DNA from: Acinetobacter sp. ANC 3813
GTDB lineage: Bacteria; Pseudomonadota; Gammaproteobacteria; Pseudomonadales; Moraxellaceae
Assembly: GCF_002135435.1 (NCBI RefSeq)
Contig: NZ_NEGK01000002.1
Coordinates: forward strand, 290,479 to 354,478
DNA length: 64,000 bases
Direction: 5' to 3'
Shown here: positions 55,421 through 64,000 of the stretch, piece by piece
Layout: every line of letters begins with the position of its first letter
How positions within the stretch are numbered: position 1 is the first letter of the stretch
The notes under the pieces: generated by a model
Told to the model about the DNA's origin: nothing
Seen by the model: the letters and a program-made list of their open reading frames with translations, nothing else
Database searches by the model: none
Made by a program: the position numbers and the translations under genes

Positions 55421-55741
55421 TCAATCAAAATGGCAAATATAATCAACAACTTCTTTCACTAGTATTTTAAATTGGCTGTTCATAGGAACTACAAATGACT
55501 GACCTGTGGCATATAACACGTATTCTGTTTCCTCTCCAATTTGGACTAAACACTGACCCGAAGTGATTTCCACACGCTCATTGACATGAGTCTTGAAAAT
55601 TAAAGCCTGCTCAGAAGGTAGAAACACACCGATTGTCTTTTTTGAACCATCCTGCATTTGCAGTAAATGACTCACAGAACGTCCACCATAATGAATGGTT
55701 GGCTTTTTTTTCACTGAGACAAAATCAAATTGATCAGACAT
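55421..55741 (-). CDS. ppnP: Pyrimidine/purine nucleoside phosphorylase (PpnP/YaiE-like)
   Basis: The ATG at 55741 (MSDQFDFVSVKKK) gives 106 residues, with GAGG nine bases upstream; a GTG at 55744 is also possible. The cupin-fold protein matches YaiE/DUF1255: THYGG-like IHYGGRSVSH, a KKTIGVFLPSEQ segment, VEITSGQCLVQ and the late GQSFVVPMNSQFKI with the C-terminal CHF. The E. coli homologue cleaves nucleosides with phosphate into base and ribose 1-phosphate. It seems monocistronic. Confidence 0.88.
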   Translation of the reverse strand: MSDQFDFVSVKKKPTIHYGGRSVSHLLQMQDGSKKTIGVFLPSEQALIFKTHVNERVEITSGQCLVQIGEETEYVLYATGQSFVVPMNSQFKILVKEVVDYICHFD

Positions 55742-56391
55742 CACAAGCCTCTATATTAGAATTTTCACAAAATTTATAATCTGTTTATTGAACCAATATA
55801 TTTGAATTGATGAAGTTCCGCAATTTTTTAACCATGCAAAAACATCGTAAAAAAAGAAATTTCCAATTCAAACCAAATCGAAATTTACCACATAAATTTA
55901 GGGTATAAAGATACAACAGCAACCTAATATTATGGCTTCTGCACTGAAGTAAATATCTTTAAGATAGAACAGCATATATGCCAGCACACCACATATTCCA
56001 AAAACAGATAAGCAATCCAATAAATTTTACAAATTTAAGATATGCATAACTACATCTTTTCTGAAGGATTCATTTAACCAAAGCAACTGTTTTAATTGTT
56101 AAAATCTCAGAAATGCTAAAAAACCTCAGATTTCATTCATTATATCCAACACTTAGCCCCTCTATGTATAATTTTAATTTATTGGTATGATAAACAAATC
56201 TTTAGAATCTGTTTTAAAAATTACAATTCATTTGAAACAGGTTTTAATTCCAGAATGTAATGAACATCGTTATTACTGTTAGTCCAATGCGCTGCAGCGA
56301 TAATGATGTACAGCAAAGTTAAAAATTCGACTTTAAGCGTCGAGAATGCAATGGACTCCATTCTCTTGCATTTCCTAATTGGGAATTATTC
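55742..56391. promoter_or_regulatory. 650-bp AT-rich region with metQ promoter candidates
   Basis: This is the longest non-coding stretch in the window. Candidate -10 elements are TATAAT (56167-56172) and an extended -10 TATGAT (56186-56191, with TG at 56183-56184). A hairpin GAGAATG / CATTCTC (56342-56348 and 56359-56365) sits just before the metQ ribosome-binding site. No MetJ-type (AGACGTCT-like) repeats were found and no SAM riboswitch recognised. The rest is featureless AT-rich sequence. Confidence 0.45.
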
Positions 56392-57264
56392 ATGAAAAAG
56401 CTGTTTAGCGTATTACTCAGCGCATCTGTGCTGACCCTTTCTGCATGCGGAAAACAAGAAGCGCCAAAAACTGATGCTGCTCAAGCTGATGCTGGCAAAG
56501 AACAAGTTGTGACTATGGCTTCTACTGGTTCAGATGCTGATGTTTGGCGTTATATTGCTTCTTTGCCTGAAACTAAACAAGCTGGCATCAAGCTTGAAGT
56601 GAAAAACTTCACTGACTACGTGTCTATGAACACTGCAGTAGCAAACAAAGAAATTGATGTAAATGCATTCCAATCTTATGCATACATGGTTGCTTTCAAT
56701 GACAGTAATAAAGAAAAAATTGCACCGCTTTCTACAACTTACTTAGAGCCTATGGGTATCTACTCAAGCAAAATCAAAAAACTTGATGAGCTTAAAACAG
56801 GCGCAACAATTGCTATTCCTAATGATGGCGCAAACGAATCACGTGCTTTATTGCTGCTTCAATCTGCGGGCCTTGTAAAATTAAAAGCTGACTTTAACAA
56901 TGTTAAAGGTACAACTGCAGACGTGACTGAAAACGCGAAAAAAATCACCATTAAGCCAATTCAAATGGCGACAGCTGTTCGTGTTAAAGACGAAGTTGAT
57001 GCGATTGTTCTAGGCAATACTTTGGCAATGGAAGGCGGCTTAAACGTATTGAAAGATGCTGTTTACTACGAGCCAATTGATCAAAGCACAAAAATGAACG
57101 TAAACGTTCTAGCTGTTGCTGCGGGCCGTGAAAATGACGAAACGTTGAAGAAAGTGGGCGAGCTTTACCACACTCCAGCAGTTGCAAAATATGTTCAAGA
57201 TCACTTTGGCGGTACAAAAGTTGATGTTAACAAGCCAACTAGCTACCTAACTGACGCAAAATAG
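56392..57264 (+). CDS. metQ: Methionine ABC transporter substrate-binding lipoprotein MetQ (NlpA family)
   Basis: The 290-residue protein has a lipobox LSAC with acylated C19, then the NlpA-family domain: VKNFTDYVSMNTAVANKEIDVNAFQSYAYM, PLSTTYLEPMGIYSSKI, TIAIPNDGANESRALLLLQSAG and late AVAKYVQDHF. It captures D/L-methionine in the periplasm for MetN-MetI. It is first in the cluster and followed by a strong terminator before metN, so it can be made in excess over the membrane parts. In E. coli the order is metN-metI-metQ. Confidence 0.94.
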   Translation: MKKLFSVLLSASVLTLSACGKQEAPKTDAAQADAGKEQVVTMASTGSDADVWRYIASLPETKQAGIKLEVKNFTDYVSMNTAVANKEIDVNAFQSYAYMVAFNDSNKEKIAPLSTTYLEPMGIYSSKIKKLDELKTGATIAIPNDGANESRALLLLQSAGLVKLKADFNNVKGTTADVTENAKKITIKPIQMATAVRVKDEVDAIVLGNTLAMEGGLNVLKDAVYYEPIDQSTKMNVNVLAVAAGRENDETLKKVGELYHTPAVAKYVQDHFGGTKVDVNKPTSYLTDAK

Positions 57265-57283
57265 TTCTATACTTAGTGCATCT

Positions 57284-57315
57284 AAACAGGCAAATTCATT
57301 TTGCCTGTTTTTCTT
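57284..57315 (+). terminator. Intrinsic terminator between metQ and metN
   Basis: AAACAGGCAAA / TTTGCCTGTTT (11-bp stem, 5-nt loop) is followed by a T-rich tail; it starts 20 bases past the metQ stop codon and ends 22 bases before metN. Confidence 0.85.
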
Positions 57316-57336
57316 TTATCTATAGCTTCTGACGAT

Positions 57337-58362
57337 ATGATTCAATTTAAAAATATTTCAAAGCATTTTGAGCTGAAAGGCCAAACCGTAAAAGCGCTGG
57401 ATCAAATCAATCTAGACATTCCTGACGGCTGCATCTTTGGCATCATCGGCTACAGCGGTGCTGGCAAAAGTACACTCATCCGCCTGATTAATTTGCTGGA
57501 GCGGCCAAGCCAAGGGCAAATCATTATCAATGATAGAGATTTTACAGCCTTAAATGCGTCTGAATTACGTCAGGAGCGCACCAACATTGGCATGATTTTC
57601 CAGCACTTCAACTTACTGCAAACTAAAACAGTTGCGGAAAATATTGAAATGCCGTTAAAACTGCTGGGCGTATCTAAGGCTGAACGGCAGAAACGCCTCG
57701 CTGAACTGCTGGAATTTATTGATCTGAAGCATAAAAAAGACGCTTTTCCGGATGAATTGTCTGGCGGTCAAAAGCAGCGTGTCGGCATTGCGCGCGCATT
57801 GGCGAATCATCCTAAAATTTTGCTGTGCGATGAAGCGACTTCAGCTTTAGACCCGCAAACCACACAGTCTGTTTTAGCATTGCTAAAAAAAATCAATCAG
57901 GAACAAGGTATTACCATTGTCATGGTTACTCATGAAATGGATGTCATTGAATCTGTGTGTGATTATGTGACTGTGATGGAACAAGGCAAAGTGATTGAAA
58001 CGGGTTCTACATTGGAAATTTTCAGTCAGCCTCAACATTCTACGACCAAAACTTTTATTCAAACTGTATTGCAGCAGCAGCTGCCTGTTAATATTTTAAA
58101 TAATCTTGAAAATCAAAATCATAACAGTATTTATAATTTACAGTTCTTAGGTACTTCTGCACAGGAAACTGTAGTTCAAGCTGTTATTAAACAGTTTGAT
58201 ATTAGCCTAAACATTTTATTTGCCAATATGACTGAAATTAATGGTTCAGTCATTGGGCAGATGTTTGTACAGCTCTTAGGCGACCCTGAAATTATTCAGC
58301 AAGCTGTCGCTTATTTTGAAGCGCAAGGCGTGAAAGTTTCACAATCCGGAGTAGCCGCATGA
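57337..58362 (+). CDS. metN: Methionine ABC transporter ATP-binding protein MetN
   Basis: The ATG at 57337 (MIQFKNISKHFELKGQTVKAL) gives 341 residues; an earlier in-frame start at 57301 lies in the terminator. It has Walker A GYSGAGKST, signature LSGGQKQR, Walker B ILLCDEATSALD and the switch histidine in VTHEMDV, and a C-terminal NIL domain (about 265-341) that in E. coli binds methionine and inhibits transport. It overlaps metI by ATGA. Confidence 0.95.
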   Translation: MIQFKNISKHFELKGQTVKALDQINLDIPDGCIFGIIGYSGAGKSTLIRLINLLERPSQGQIIINDRDFTALNASELRQERTNIGMIFQHFNLLQTKTVAENIEMPLKLLGVSKAERQKRLAELLEFIDLKHKKDAFPDELSGGQKQRVGIARALANHPKILLCDEATSALDPQTTQSVLALLKKINQEQGITIVMVTHEMDVIESVCDYVTVMEQGKVIETGSTLEIFSQPQHSTTKTFIQTVLQQQLPVNILNNLENQNHNSIYNLQFLGTSAQETVVQAVIKQFDISLNILFANMTEINGSVIGQMFVQLLGDPEIIQQAVAYFEAQGVKVSQSGVAA

Positions 58363-59054
58363 GAGATTTAATCGTTCAATGGCTGACTGATGTCACTGCG
58401 CCTTTCTGGAAAAGCTCACTGTCTATCGATCAGTTCGTGACTGCGCTGCAAGAAACTTTCCACATGGTGTTTTTCGCCATGCTGTTTGGCTGTATTTGGG
58501 GTTTTATTCAAGCCATCATTTTATTTATCAGCCGTCCAGCGGGGATTTTACCTAACCGCCTGGTCTATCATGGTCTAAACCCAATTGTGAACGCATTGCG
58601 CTCCCTGCCCTTTATCATCCTGCTGATTGCAGTGATTCCGCTAACTAAAGTGTTAGTCGGCACTTCTATTGGTACTTGGGCGGCAATTGTGCCTTTAACC
58701 ATTTATGTAGGACCATATATCGGCCGTCTTATTGAGACTTCTTTACTCGAGGTCAACGATGGCATTATTGAGTCTGCCCAAGCTATGGGGGCATCTCCTT
58801 GGCAAATTATTTTTAAATTTGTATTGCCTGAATCCCGCAGCTCACTCATTTTAAATTTAACCACAGCAACCATCAGCCTGATTGGCGCAACGGCAATGGC
58901 GGGTGCGGTCGGTGCAGGCGGTATTGGTGACTTAGCAATTTCTTATGGCTATCAGCGTTTTGACACCAGTGTGGTTATTTTAACCGTCATTGTATTGCTG
59001 ATTTTAGTGCAGCTGGTACAAAGCCTTGGTGATTGGCTGTCTAAAATGCGTTAA
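58359..59054 (+). CDS. metI: Methionine ABC transporter permease MetI
   Basis: The 231-residue membrane protein has five hydrophobic segments and the ABC permease loop ESAQAMGASPWQIIFKFVLPES (EAA motif) that contacts MetN. The length is slightly longer than E. coli MetI (217). It overlaps metN by four bases and ends in a terminator at 59080-59104. Confidence 0.95.
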   Translation: MRDLIVQWLTDVTAPFWKSSLSIDQFVTALQETFHMVFFAMLFGCIWGFIQAIILFISRPAGILPNRLVYHGLNPIVNALRSLPFIILLIAVIPLTKVLVGTSIGTWAAIVPLTIYVGPYIGRLIETSLLEVNDGIIESAQAMGASPWQIIFKFVLPESRSSLILNLTTATISLIGATAMAGAVGAGGIGDLAISYGYQRFDTSVVILTVIVLLILVQLVQSLGDWLSKMR

Positions 59055-59079
59055 GCCTTTAATACTGTATTTATTTTAG

Positions 59080-59104
59080 AACCCTCTTCGGAGGGTTTTT
59101 TATC
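59080..59104 (+). terminator. Intrinsic terminator after metI
   Basis: AACCCTC / GAGGGTT with a TTCG tetraloop, followed by a T-run. Confidence 0.92.
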
Positions 59105-59323
59105 GCTCGAACTTTAAGGTCCTTGAAATCTGTCAGTCCATATAAATAAAGTGATTGATCTAGCTCCCTCAGCAAGCATGAACTTAAAGTGAATCGAATG
59201 AGTATTTTTTTGTCCTGCAAGCCCTTTCTTAATAATAGCCTTAGACAATACAATCTACAGTCATAGACCCATTGATGGGCATTTATAATTTCAGCAATTC
59301 ATAAATAACAACAGGTTCAAGTA

Positions 59324-59950
59324 ATGAAATATCCTTTGGTTTTAATCCCTTTTATTTTGATCTGCAATAATGCTCAAGCAACCATCGCGCCATATGACTA
59401 CATCAGCAGCATAAAAGTAAATGGCATTGAACTGGGATCGCCTGTCCCCGCTTCTCAAGCAAATGCCCTGCTGAATAAAAGCCCAGCTCATTTAAAATAT
59501 GACTATTCAGAATGTACAGGCAATACTGAATTTTCAACCCAAACAAATGAAAAATATTTAAAATTTGAAATTTTTTCTGAGGATAATCCTCAAGTCAAAA
59601 ATTACCAATTCTATAAAAATAAAAACTCATTTTCCCAGCTCGGACAGACCAAAGGATATGTTTGGCTGGAATGGGGGCAGGCAAATAAAATTACAGACAA
59701 AATTCAAATCGGTCAAAAAACCATAACGGCACAATATAGCTTTCAGCAATTTAAAAAGGATTTCCCGAAGAGTGCAAAATTGGCAGAAAACAATCTGCCC
59801 GCTTATGTGATTCTACTCCCGCCTTCAGTTCTTAAATCCGCTTTAAAAACACCTCAAGACTATGATTTACCCTACATTGGAAACTTAGCATTCACATTCA
59901 AAAATGGAAAACTGGTGAAATTCCTGATTAATCAAGGCATTGCTTGCTAA
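59324..59950 (+). CDS. Secreted protein of unknown function
   Basis: The 208-residue protein has a signal peptide (about 1-19, ending AQA), no membrane segment, and a mature domain with two cysteines (SECTGN and the C-terminal GIAC), which could pair. No motif I recognise is present; it is rich in Lys, Asn and Tyr. It stands alone between metI (terminator) and dnaE, with 270 bases upstream in which I see no clear promoter. Function is unknown. Confidence 0.7.
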   Translation: MKYPLVLIPFILICNNAQATIAPYDYISSIKVNGIELGSPVPASQANALLNKSPAHLKYDYSECTGNTEFSTQTNEKYLKFEIFSEDNPQVKNYQFYKNKNSFSQLGQTKGYVWLEWGQANKITDKIQIGQKTITAQYSFQQFKKDFPKSAKLAENNLPAYVILLPPSVLKSALKTPQDYDLPYIGNLAFTFKNGKLVKFLINQGIAC

Positions 59951-59967
59951 ATACTGACCAGTCCAGC

Positions 59968-60025
59968 GCGTTTATTGAACTTGCAGCGAACAGACAAAAC
60001 TTCGCCAATCCCGTTCAATAAACGC
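59968..60025. repeat. 13-bp perfect inverted repeat upstream of dnaE
   Basis: GCGTTTATTGAAC (59968-59980) and GTTCAATAAACGC (60013-60025) are perfect reverse complements with 32 bases between. It starts 18 bases after the stop of the secreted-protein gene and lies 55 bases before the dnaE ATG. It may be a terminator-like hairpin without T-run or a protein-binding site. Confidence 0.75.
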
Positions 60026-60080
60026 AAGTTTAAGCCCAGAGCATGCTAAAATAGTCAGCTGTTTTCGCAGGGACTCATTT

Positions 60081-63000
60081 ATGCACTTTGTTCATCTTGG
60101 TATTTATACAGAATTTTCGATCACTGAATCTATTGTACGCATACCTGAACTTGTAAAAGCTGCGGCGGCAGATGAAATGCCTGCTTTGGCGCTTACAGAT
60201 TTGTCCAATTTGCACGCAGCTGTAAAATTTTATAAAAAATGCTTAGATAAAGGCATCAAGCCTATTTTTGGCTCAACCATCCGCCTGAATGATGCAGAGC
60301 ATAGAATTACCCTGCTTTCCATGACCAAAAAAGGCTGGCGCAGCCTAACTGAGTTGGTCTCTGAGGGCTTTATCAGCGGGCAGCAGTTGGACATCCCCTG
60401 TGTCCAAAAAGACTGGATTTTAAACCAGCATGAAGACCTGATTGTTCTACTTGGCCAGCACAGTGATGTCGGCAAAATGCTTCTGACTTCAAATCCACAA
60501 AAAGCTGAACCGCTGCTGCAAGATTGGATTGAAAAGTTTGGCAATCGTGTTTATCTTGCTTTAACGCGAACCAACCGCCCCGGCGAAGAAGACTTTATTC
60601 AAGAAGCCGTAAAGCTGGCAAAAAAATACGGCATTGGCGTTGTTGCGCATAATGATGTTCACTTCGTAACACCTGAAGATTACGAAGCACATGAAGCCCG
60701 CGTCTGTATTGCCGATGGATATGTTTTAGGCGATGACCGCCGCCCTAAAAACTACAGTCCAGAGCAGTATTTTAAAACTGGCGCTGAAATGGCTGAATTA
60801 TTTTCAGACATCCCCACCGCAATTGAAAATACTTACTACATTGCACAGCGCTGCAACGTTTCACTGCGCCTCGGTTTTAACGATTTACCGGATTATCCAA
60901 TTCCTGATGGCCACACCATCGACACCTACTTTGAACATTTGTGTCAAGTCGGTCTGGAAGAACGCCTCGATTTTCTATATCCAATCAATAAGCGCGGTGA
61001 AGATTGGCCAGACATCCGCAAGCCTTATGACGAACGCCTTGATTTCGAAATCAAAATTATTTTGCAAATGGGCTTCCCTGGCTACTTCCTCATCGTTATG
61101 GACTTCATTCAATGGTCTAAGGGCAATGGCGTACCCGTTGGTCCCGGCCGTGGTTCAGGCGCAGGCTCACTGGTTGCATACAGTTTAAAAATTACCGATT
61201 TGGATCCGCTGCGTTACGATCTGCTCTTCGAACGTTTCTTGAACCCAGAACGTGTCTCGATGCCCGACTTTGACGTCGATTTCTGTATTGCTGGACGTGA
61301 CCGCGTGATTGACTATGTGGCCCGTACCTATGGCCGTGAAGCTGTGTCGCAGATTGCGACTTTTGGTACCATGGCTGCCAAAGGCGCAATTCGCGACGTC
61401 GCGCGGGTATTAGGCAAATCCTATGGTCTTGCAGACCGTGTTTCAAAACTGATTCCAACCAAACCATTAGGTTTGACGCTGGAAGAATCAATTGAAGCCG
61501 AACCGCAGCTCAAAGATGTTGTGACTAATCCCTCTAATCCAGACTACGACGACGCATCTGAAATCTGGGAAATGGCGCTAAAACTCGAAGGCATTACCCG
61601 AAACACAGGTAAACATGCCGGCGGTGTAGTGATTGCGCCGACAAAACTGACTGACTATTCGGCAGTTATGTGTGATGCCGATGGTACTGCCCGCGTTGCC
61701 CAGTTCGATAAAGATGACGTAGAAGCGGCGGGACTGGTGAAGTTCGACTTCTTGGGCCTACGTAACTTAACCGTTATTGAAGATGCGATTAAGCATATTA
61801 ATGCGCGTCCAGATGTTACAGAACCTGTCGATATTTCCTATATTCCACTGGATGATCCAATTGCTTATGATGTATTTGCGAAAGCAAATACGACTGCAGT
61901 ATTCCAGTTTGAATCCGTCGGCATGAAAAAAATGCTGAAAGAGGCGCGCCCAAGTAAATTCGAAGAAATTATCGCCTTCGTATCCTTGTACCGCCCAGGC
62001 CCTATGGATCTAATTCCAGACTTTATCTTCCGAATGCACGGCGGAGAATTTGAATACCTGCATCCATTGCTTGAAAAAGTACTTGAGCCGACCTACGGCA
62101 TTATGGTGTACCAAGAACAGGTAATGCAGGCTGCGCAGTTCTGTGCGGGCTATACGCTGGGCGGTGCGGACTTACTGCGCCGTGCCATGGGTAAAAAGAA
62201 AGTCGAGGAAATGGTCAAGCAGCGCCAAACCTTTATTGAAGGTGCCGCTAAAAAAGATATTGATGCCGACACAGCTAACCATATCTTTGACTATATGGAA
62301 AAATTTGCTGGCTACGGTTTTAACAAATCGCATGCTGCTGCCTATGCCCTCGTTGCTTATCAGACTGCATGGCTGAAAGCGCATTACCCAGCAGAGTTCA
62401 TGTCTGCAGTCATGACATCGGAAATGCAGAACACCGATAACGTCGTCTTTATTATTGATGACTGCCGCACCAATGGCTTAGAAGTCCTGCCTCCTTCAGT
62501 AAATATGTCACTGTATAATTTCCATGCCAGCGACCCTAAAACCATTGTATATGGTTTAGGCGCGATTAAAGGCGTAGGTGAAGCGGCTATGCAATCCGTG
62601 ATTGATTCACGTATTCATGAAGGCCCTTTCCGTGATTTATTCGATTTCTGCCACCGTATTGATTTAAAGAAAATCAATAAGCGTACTTTGGAAGCTTTAA
62701 TCCGTGCAGGCGCATTGGACTGTTTAGGCATTGAACGCTCAAGCCTTATGACACAGCTGCCTGAAGCTGTTCAGGCCGCAGATCAGGCGCGCAGCAACCG
62801 TGAAACAGGCATTATGGACTTGTTTGGCGAAGTCGCTGAAGTACAGCGCAAACCAGCAAAACCCGTTAAGCCTTGGTCAGATGAAGTACGCCTTAAAGGT
62901 GAGAAAGACACTCTTGGGCTCTATCTTACGGGTCACCCGATTGATGTATACCGCCCTGAATTAAAATCATTTATTTCACAGCGTATCAATGAATTAACCC

Positions 63001-63653
63001 CTACACGCCGCGGTGTAACGACTGTATTTGCTGGACTAGTGGTCGATGTCGCCAACTTCCCGAACCGGATGATGATTACATTGGATGACGGTACAGCACG
63101 TATTGAAGTTTCTGCCAATCATGAACGCTTCCAGCGCTTCAAAGACATTATTCAAGCTGATAAAGTCGTGGTGATTGAAGGTGAAATATACGAGCGTGAA
63201 GGATTTGACCGCCCGATGGGCCGCTTAAGCAAGGCATTCAGCTTGAACGAAATCCGTCAAAAACGCGCAAACTGCATTCGAATTACATTAAATGCAGAAC
63301 ATATCAGTAAAACGCTGACCCAAGACATTCAGAAGATGATTACACCTTACTGCAATGTCGATATGTGCAGCCATATTCCATTGCAGTTCAAACTTGACTT
63401 TGATTACGCCAAAGCAGAACTGCATTGCGGTGTCAGCTGGAATATTGCACCGTTGGATGAAGCCCTCAGCAAACTGCGCGACTACTTTGGCAAAGAATCT
63501 TTGTATATTGAATATCAAGTGAAATCTAAAGCAGCCAAAGCGGTCAGTTATGAGCAGGCTCAGCCTGCAAATATCCCGCCTCCGCCTGCAGATATGAGTA
63601 TGGATGACGCGATGGATTTATATCAGGCAGACACAGTAAATCAATATTCTTGA
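60081..63653 (+). CDS. dnaE: DNA polymerase III alpha subunit
   Basis: The 1190-residue protein is the replicative polymerase: PHP domain (about 1-270, start FVHLGIYTEFS), palm-finger region with VGPGRGSGAGSLVAY and the catalytic aspartates PDFDVDFC, FVSLYRPGPMDLIPD, MVYQEQVMQAAQ, a helix-hairpin-helix region (about 800-880), an OB-fold (about 990-1070) and a C-terminal tau-binding part. The PHP residues HxS/D of E. coli are changed (HLGIYTEFS), so PHP should be catalytically inactive, with proofreading left to DnaQ. A TrmJ-type gene follows. Confidence 0.97.
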   Translation: MHFVHLGIYTEFSITESIVRIPELVKAAAADEMPALALTDLSNLHAAVKFYKKCLDKGIKPIFGSTIRLNDAEHRITLLSMTKKGWRSLTELVSEGFISGQQLDIPCVQKDWILNQHEDLIVLLGQHSDVGKMLLTSNPQKAEPLLQDWIEKFGNRVYLALTRTNRPGEEDFIQEAVKLAKKYGIGVVAHNDVHFVTPEDYEAHEARVCIADGYVLGDDRRPKNYSPEQYFKTGAEMAELFSDIPTAIENTYYIAQRCNVSLRLGFNDLPDYPIPDGHTIDTYFEHLCQVGLEERLDFLYPINKRGEDWPDIRKPYDERLDFEIKIILQMGFPGYFLIVMDFIQWSKGNGVPVGPGRGSGAGSLVAYSLKITDLDPLRYDLLFERFLNPERVSMPDFDVDFCIAGRDRVIDYVARTYGREAVSQIATFGTMAAKGAIRDVARVLGKSYGLADRVSKLIPTKPLGLTLEESIEAEPQLKDVVTNPSNPDYDDASEIWEMALKLEGITRNTGKHAGGVVIAPTKLTDYSAVMCDADGTARVAQFDKDDVEAAGLVKFDFLGLRNLTVIEDAIKHINARPDVTEPVDISYIPLDDPIAYDVFAKANTTAVFQFESVGMKKMLKEARPSKFEEIIAFVSLYRPGPMDLIPDFIFRMHGGEFEYLHPLLEKVLEPTYGIMVYQEQVMQAAQFCAGYTLGGADLLRRAMGKKKVEEMVKQRQTFIEGAAKKDIDADTANHIFDYMEKFAGYGFNKSHAAAYALVAYQTAWLKAHYPAEFMSAVMTSEMQNTDNVVFIIDDCRTNGLEVLPPSVNMSLYNFHASDPKTIVYGLGAIKGVGEAAMQSVIDSRIHEGPFRDLFDFCHRIDLKKINKRTLEALIRAGALDCLGIERSSLMTQLPEAVQAADQARSNRETGIMDLFGEVAEVQRKPAKPVKPWSDEVRLKGEKDTLGLYLTGHPIDVYRPELKSFISQRINELTPTRRGVTTVFAGLVVDVANFPNRMMITLDDGTARIEVSANHERFQRFKDIIQADKVVVIEGEIYEREGFDRPMGRLSKAFSLNEIRQKRANCIRITLNAEHISKTLTQDIQKMITPYCNVDMCSHIPLQFKLDFDYAKAELHCGVSWNIAPLDEALSKLRDYFGKESLYIEYQVKSKAAKAVSYEQAQPANIPPPPADMSMDDAMDLYQADTVNQYS

Positions 63654-63709
63654 TTTGCCTCTGTTCTGCAGCAAAGTTAAACATTTAAAAATTCAAATTT
63701 GGAACAAAG

Positions 63710-64000
63710 ATGAGTCAAATTGACAATGCGGCTGTTTCAGCGCATCTCTCTCACGTGCGTATTGTAATGGTGAATACCACTTTGCCCGCCAATATCGGCA
63801 GTGCATTAAGAGCCATGAAAACCATGGGGCTGTGCAAATTGGTGCTGGTTGCGCCTAAAACCTATCCGCATCCAGATATTGATGCGCTTGCAGCTGGCGC
63901 AACAGGTTTAATCGAACAAATTGAAATTGTCGAAAGCTTAGAAGAAGCGATTAAAGACTGTCATATTGTATTTGGCACCAGCGCACGTACCCGTACGATT
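63710..64000 (+). CDS. trmJ: tRNA (cytidine/uridine-2'-O-)-methyltransferase TrmJ (partial)
   Basis: The 97 visible codons start at ATG 63710, 54 bases after the dnaE stop. VRIVMVNTTLPANIGSALRAMKTMGL is the SPOUT-family N-terminal signature, then LVLVAPKTYPHPDIDALAAGA and VFGTSARTRTI. TrmJ methylates the 2'-hydroxyl of residue 32 in several tRNAs. The C-terminal SAM-binding knot lies outside the window. Related SpoU proteins (such as TrmL) are possible but the start fits TrmJ best. Confidence 0.88.
   Translation, partial: MSQIDNAAVSAHLSHVRIVMVNTTLPANIGSALRAMKTMGLCKLVLVAPKTYPHPDIDALAAGATGLIEQIEIVESLEEAIKDCHIVFGTSARTRTI

Noticed and set aside
55742..56391. Missing gene in the 650-bp gap before metQ
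   Set aside because: No ORF with plausible start, codon use or length was found in any frame; the region is AT-rich with many stops.

Overview
The window is a stretch of chromosome from a gamma-proteobacterium of the Moraxellaceae, almost certainly Acinetobacter. The grounds are the AT-rich base composition, the protein sequences of housekeeping genes (recA, purH, lpxA, fis, ntrBC), and family-typical neighbourhoods such as the separate pgk-lipoprotein-fba cluster. The species cannot be fixed from sequence reading alone. Most of the window is core genome; no phage, transposase, CRISPR array, tRNA or rRNA gene was seen.

Layout. 1-2614 (minus): pgk, a small lipoprotein and the start of fba (glycolysis). 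2754-3730 (plus): a DUF2237 protein and a Maf-type nucleotide pyrophosphatase. 4073-6261 (plus): a two-gene cassette of a thiamine-diphosphate decarboxylase-like enzyme and a MEKHLA-domain protein, the most unusual metabolic unit here. 6403-7572: ribosomal oxygenase roxA. 7662-10229 (minus): a NarL-type two-component pair with a 7-TM kinase. 10396-12548 (minus): a tandem thioredoxin-fold GST-like protein, RraA and an NAD(P)-binding protein. 12763-13029: rpsT. 13517-16543 (minus): a large M66 zinc metallopeptidase lipoprotein with a ricin-type lectin tail. 16995-19843: an orphan protein, a histidine phosphatase, cysQ and yrfG. 19836-22184: hslR, recA, recX. 4.5S SRP RNA (minus) and cpoB follow.

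23635-34629 (minus) is one tightly packed block: pyrH, frr, uppS, cdsA, dxr, rseP, bamA, skp, lpxD, fabZ, lpxA. It joins nucleotide supply, ribosome recycling, isoprenoid and phospholipid precursors, outer-membrane protein assembly and lipid A synthesis, and ends at a strong bidirectional terminator. rimO lies upstream behind its own terminator. 36375-38949: ntrB-ntrC nitrogen control. Then a small zinc-ribbon-like protein, an aromatic-acid MFS transporter, a Sel1-repeat protein and mnmG (all minus). 45021-47363: a small secreted protein and two tandem BASS-family transporters. 47531-53121 (plus): prmA, a zinc-ribbon membrane protein, fis, purH and purD.

53175-55340 is an accessory insert: an unknown gene and a GNAT acetyltransferase lie between intact purD and a second, diverged copy of the last 27 codons of purD plus its terminator. 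A 104-bp MITE-like palindromic element with a possible 5-bp target duplication sits between purH and purD. After ppnP comes metQ-metN-metI (methionine ABC importer, with an internal terminator after metQ), a secreted protein of unknown function, dnaE, and the start of a TrmJ-type tRNA methyltransferase that runs off the right edge.
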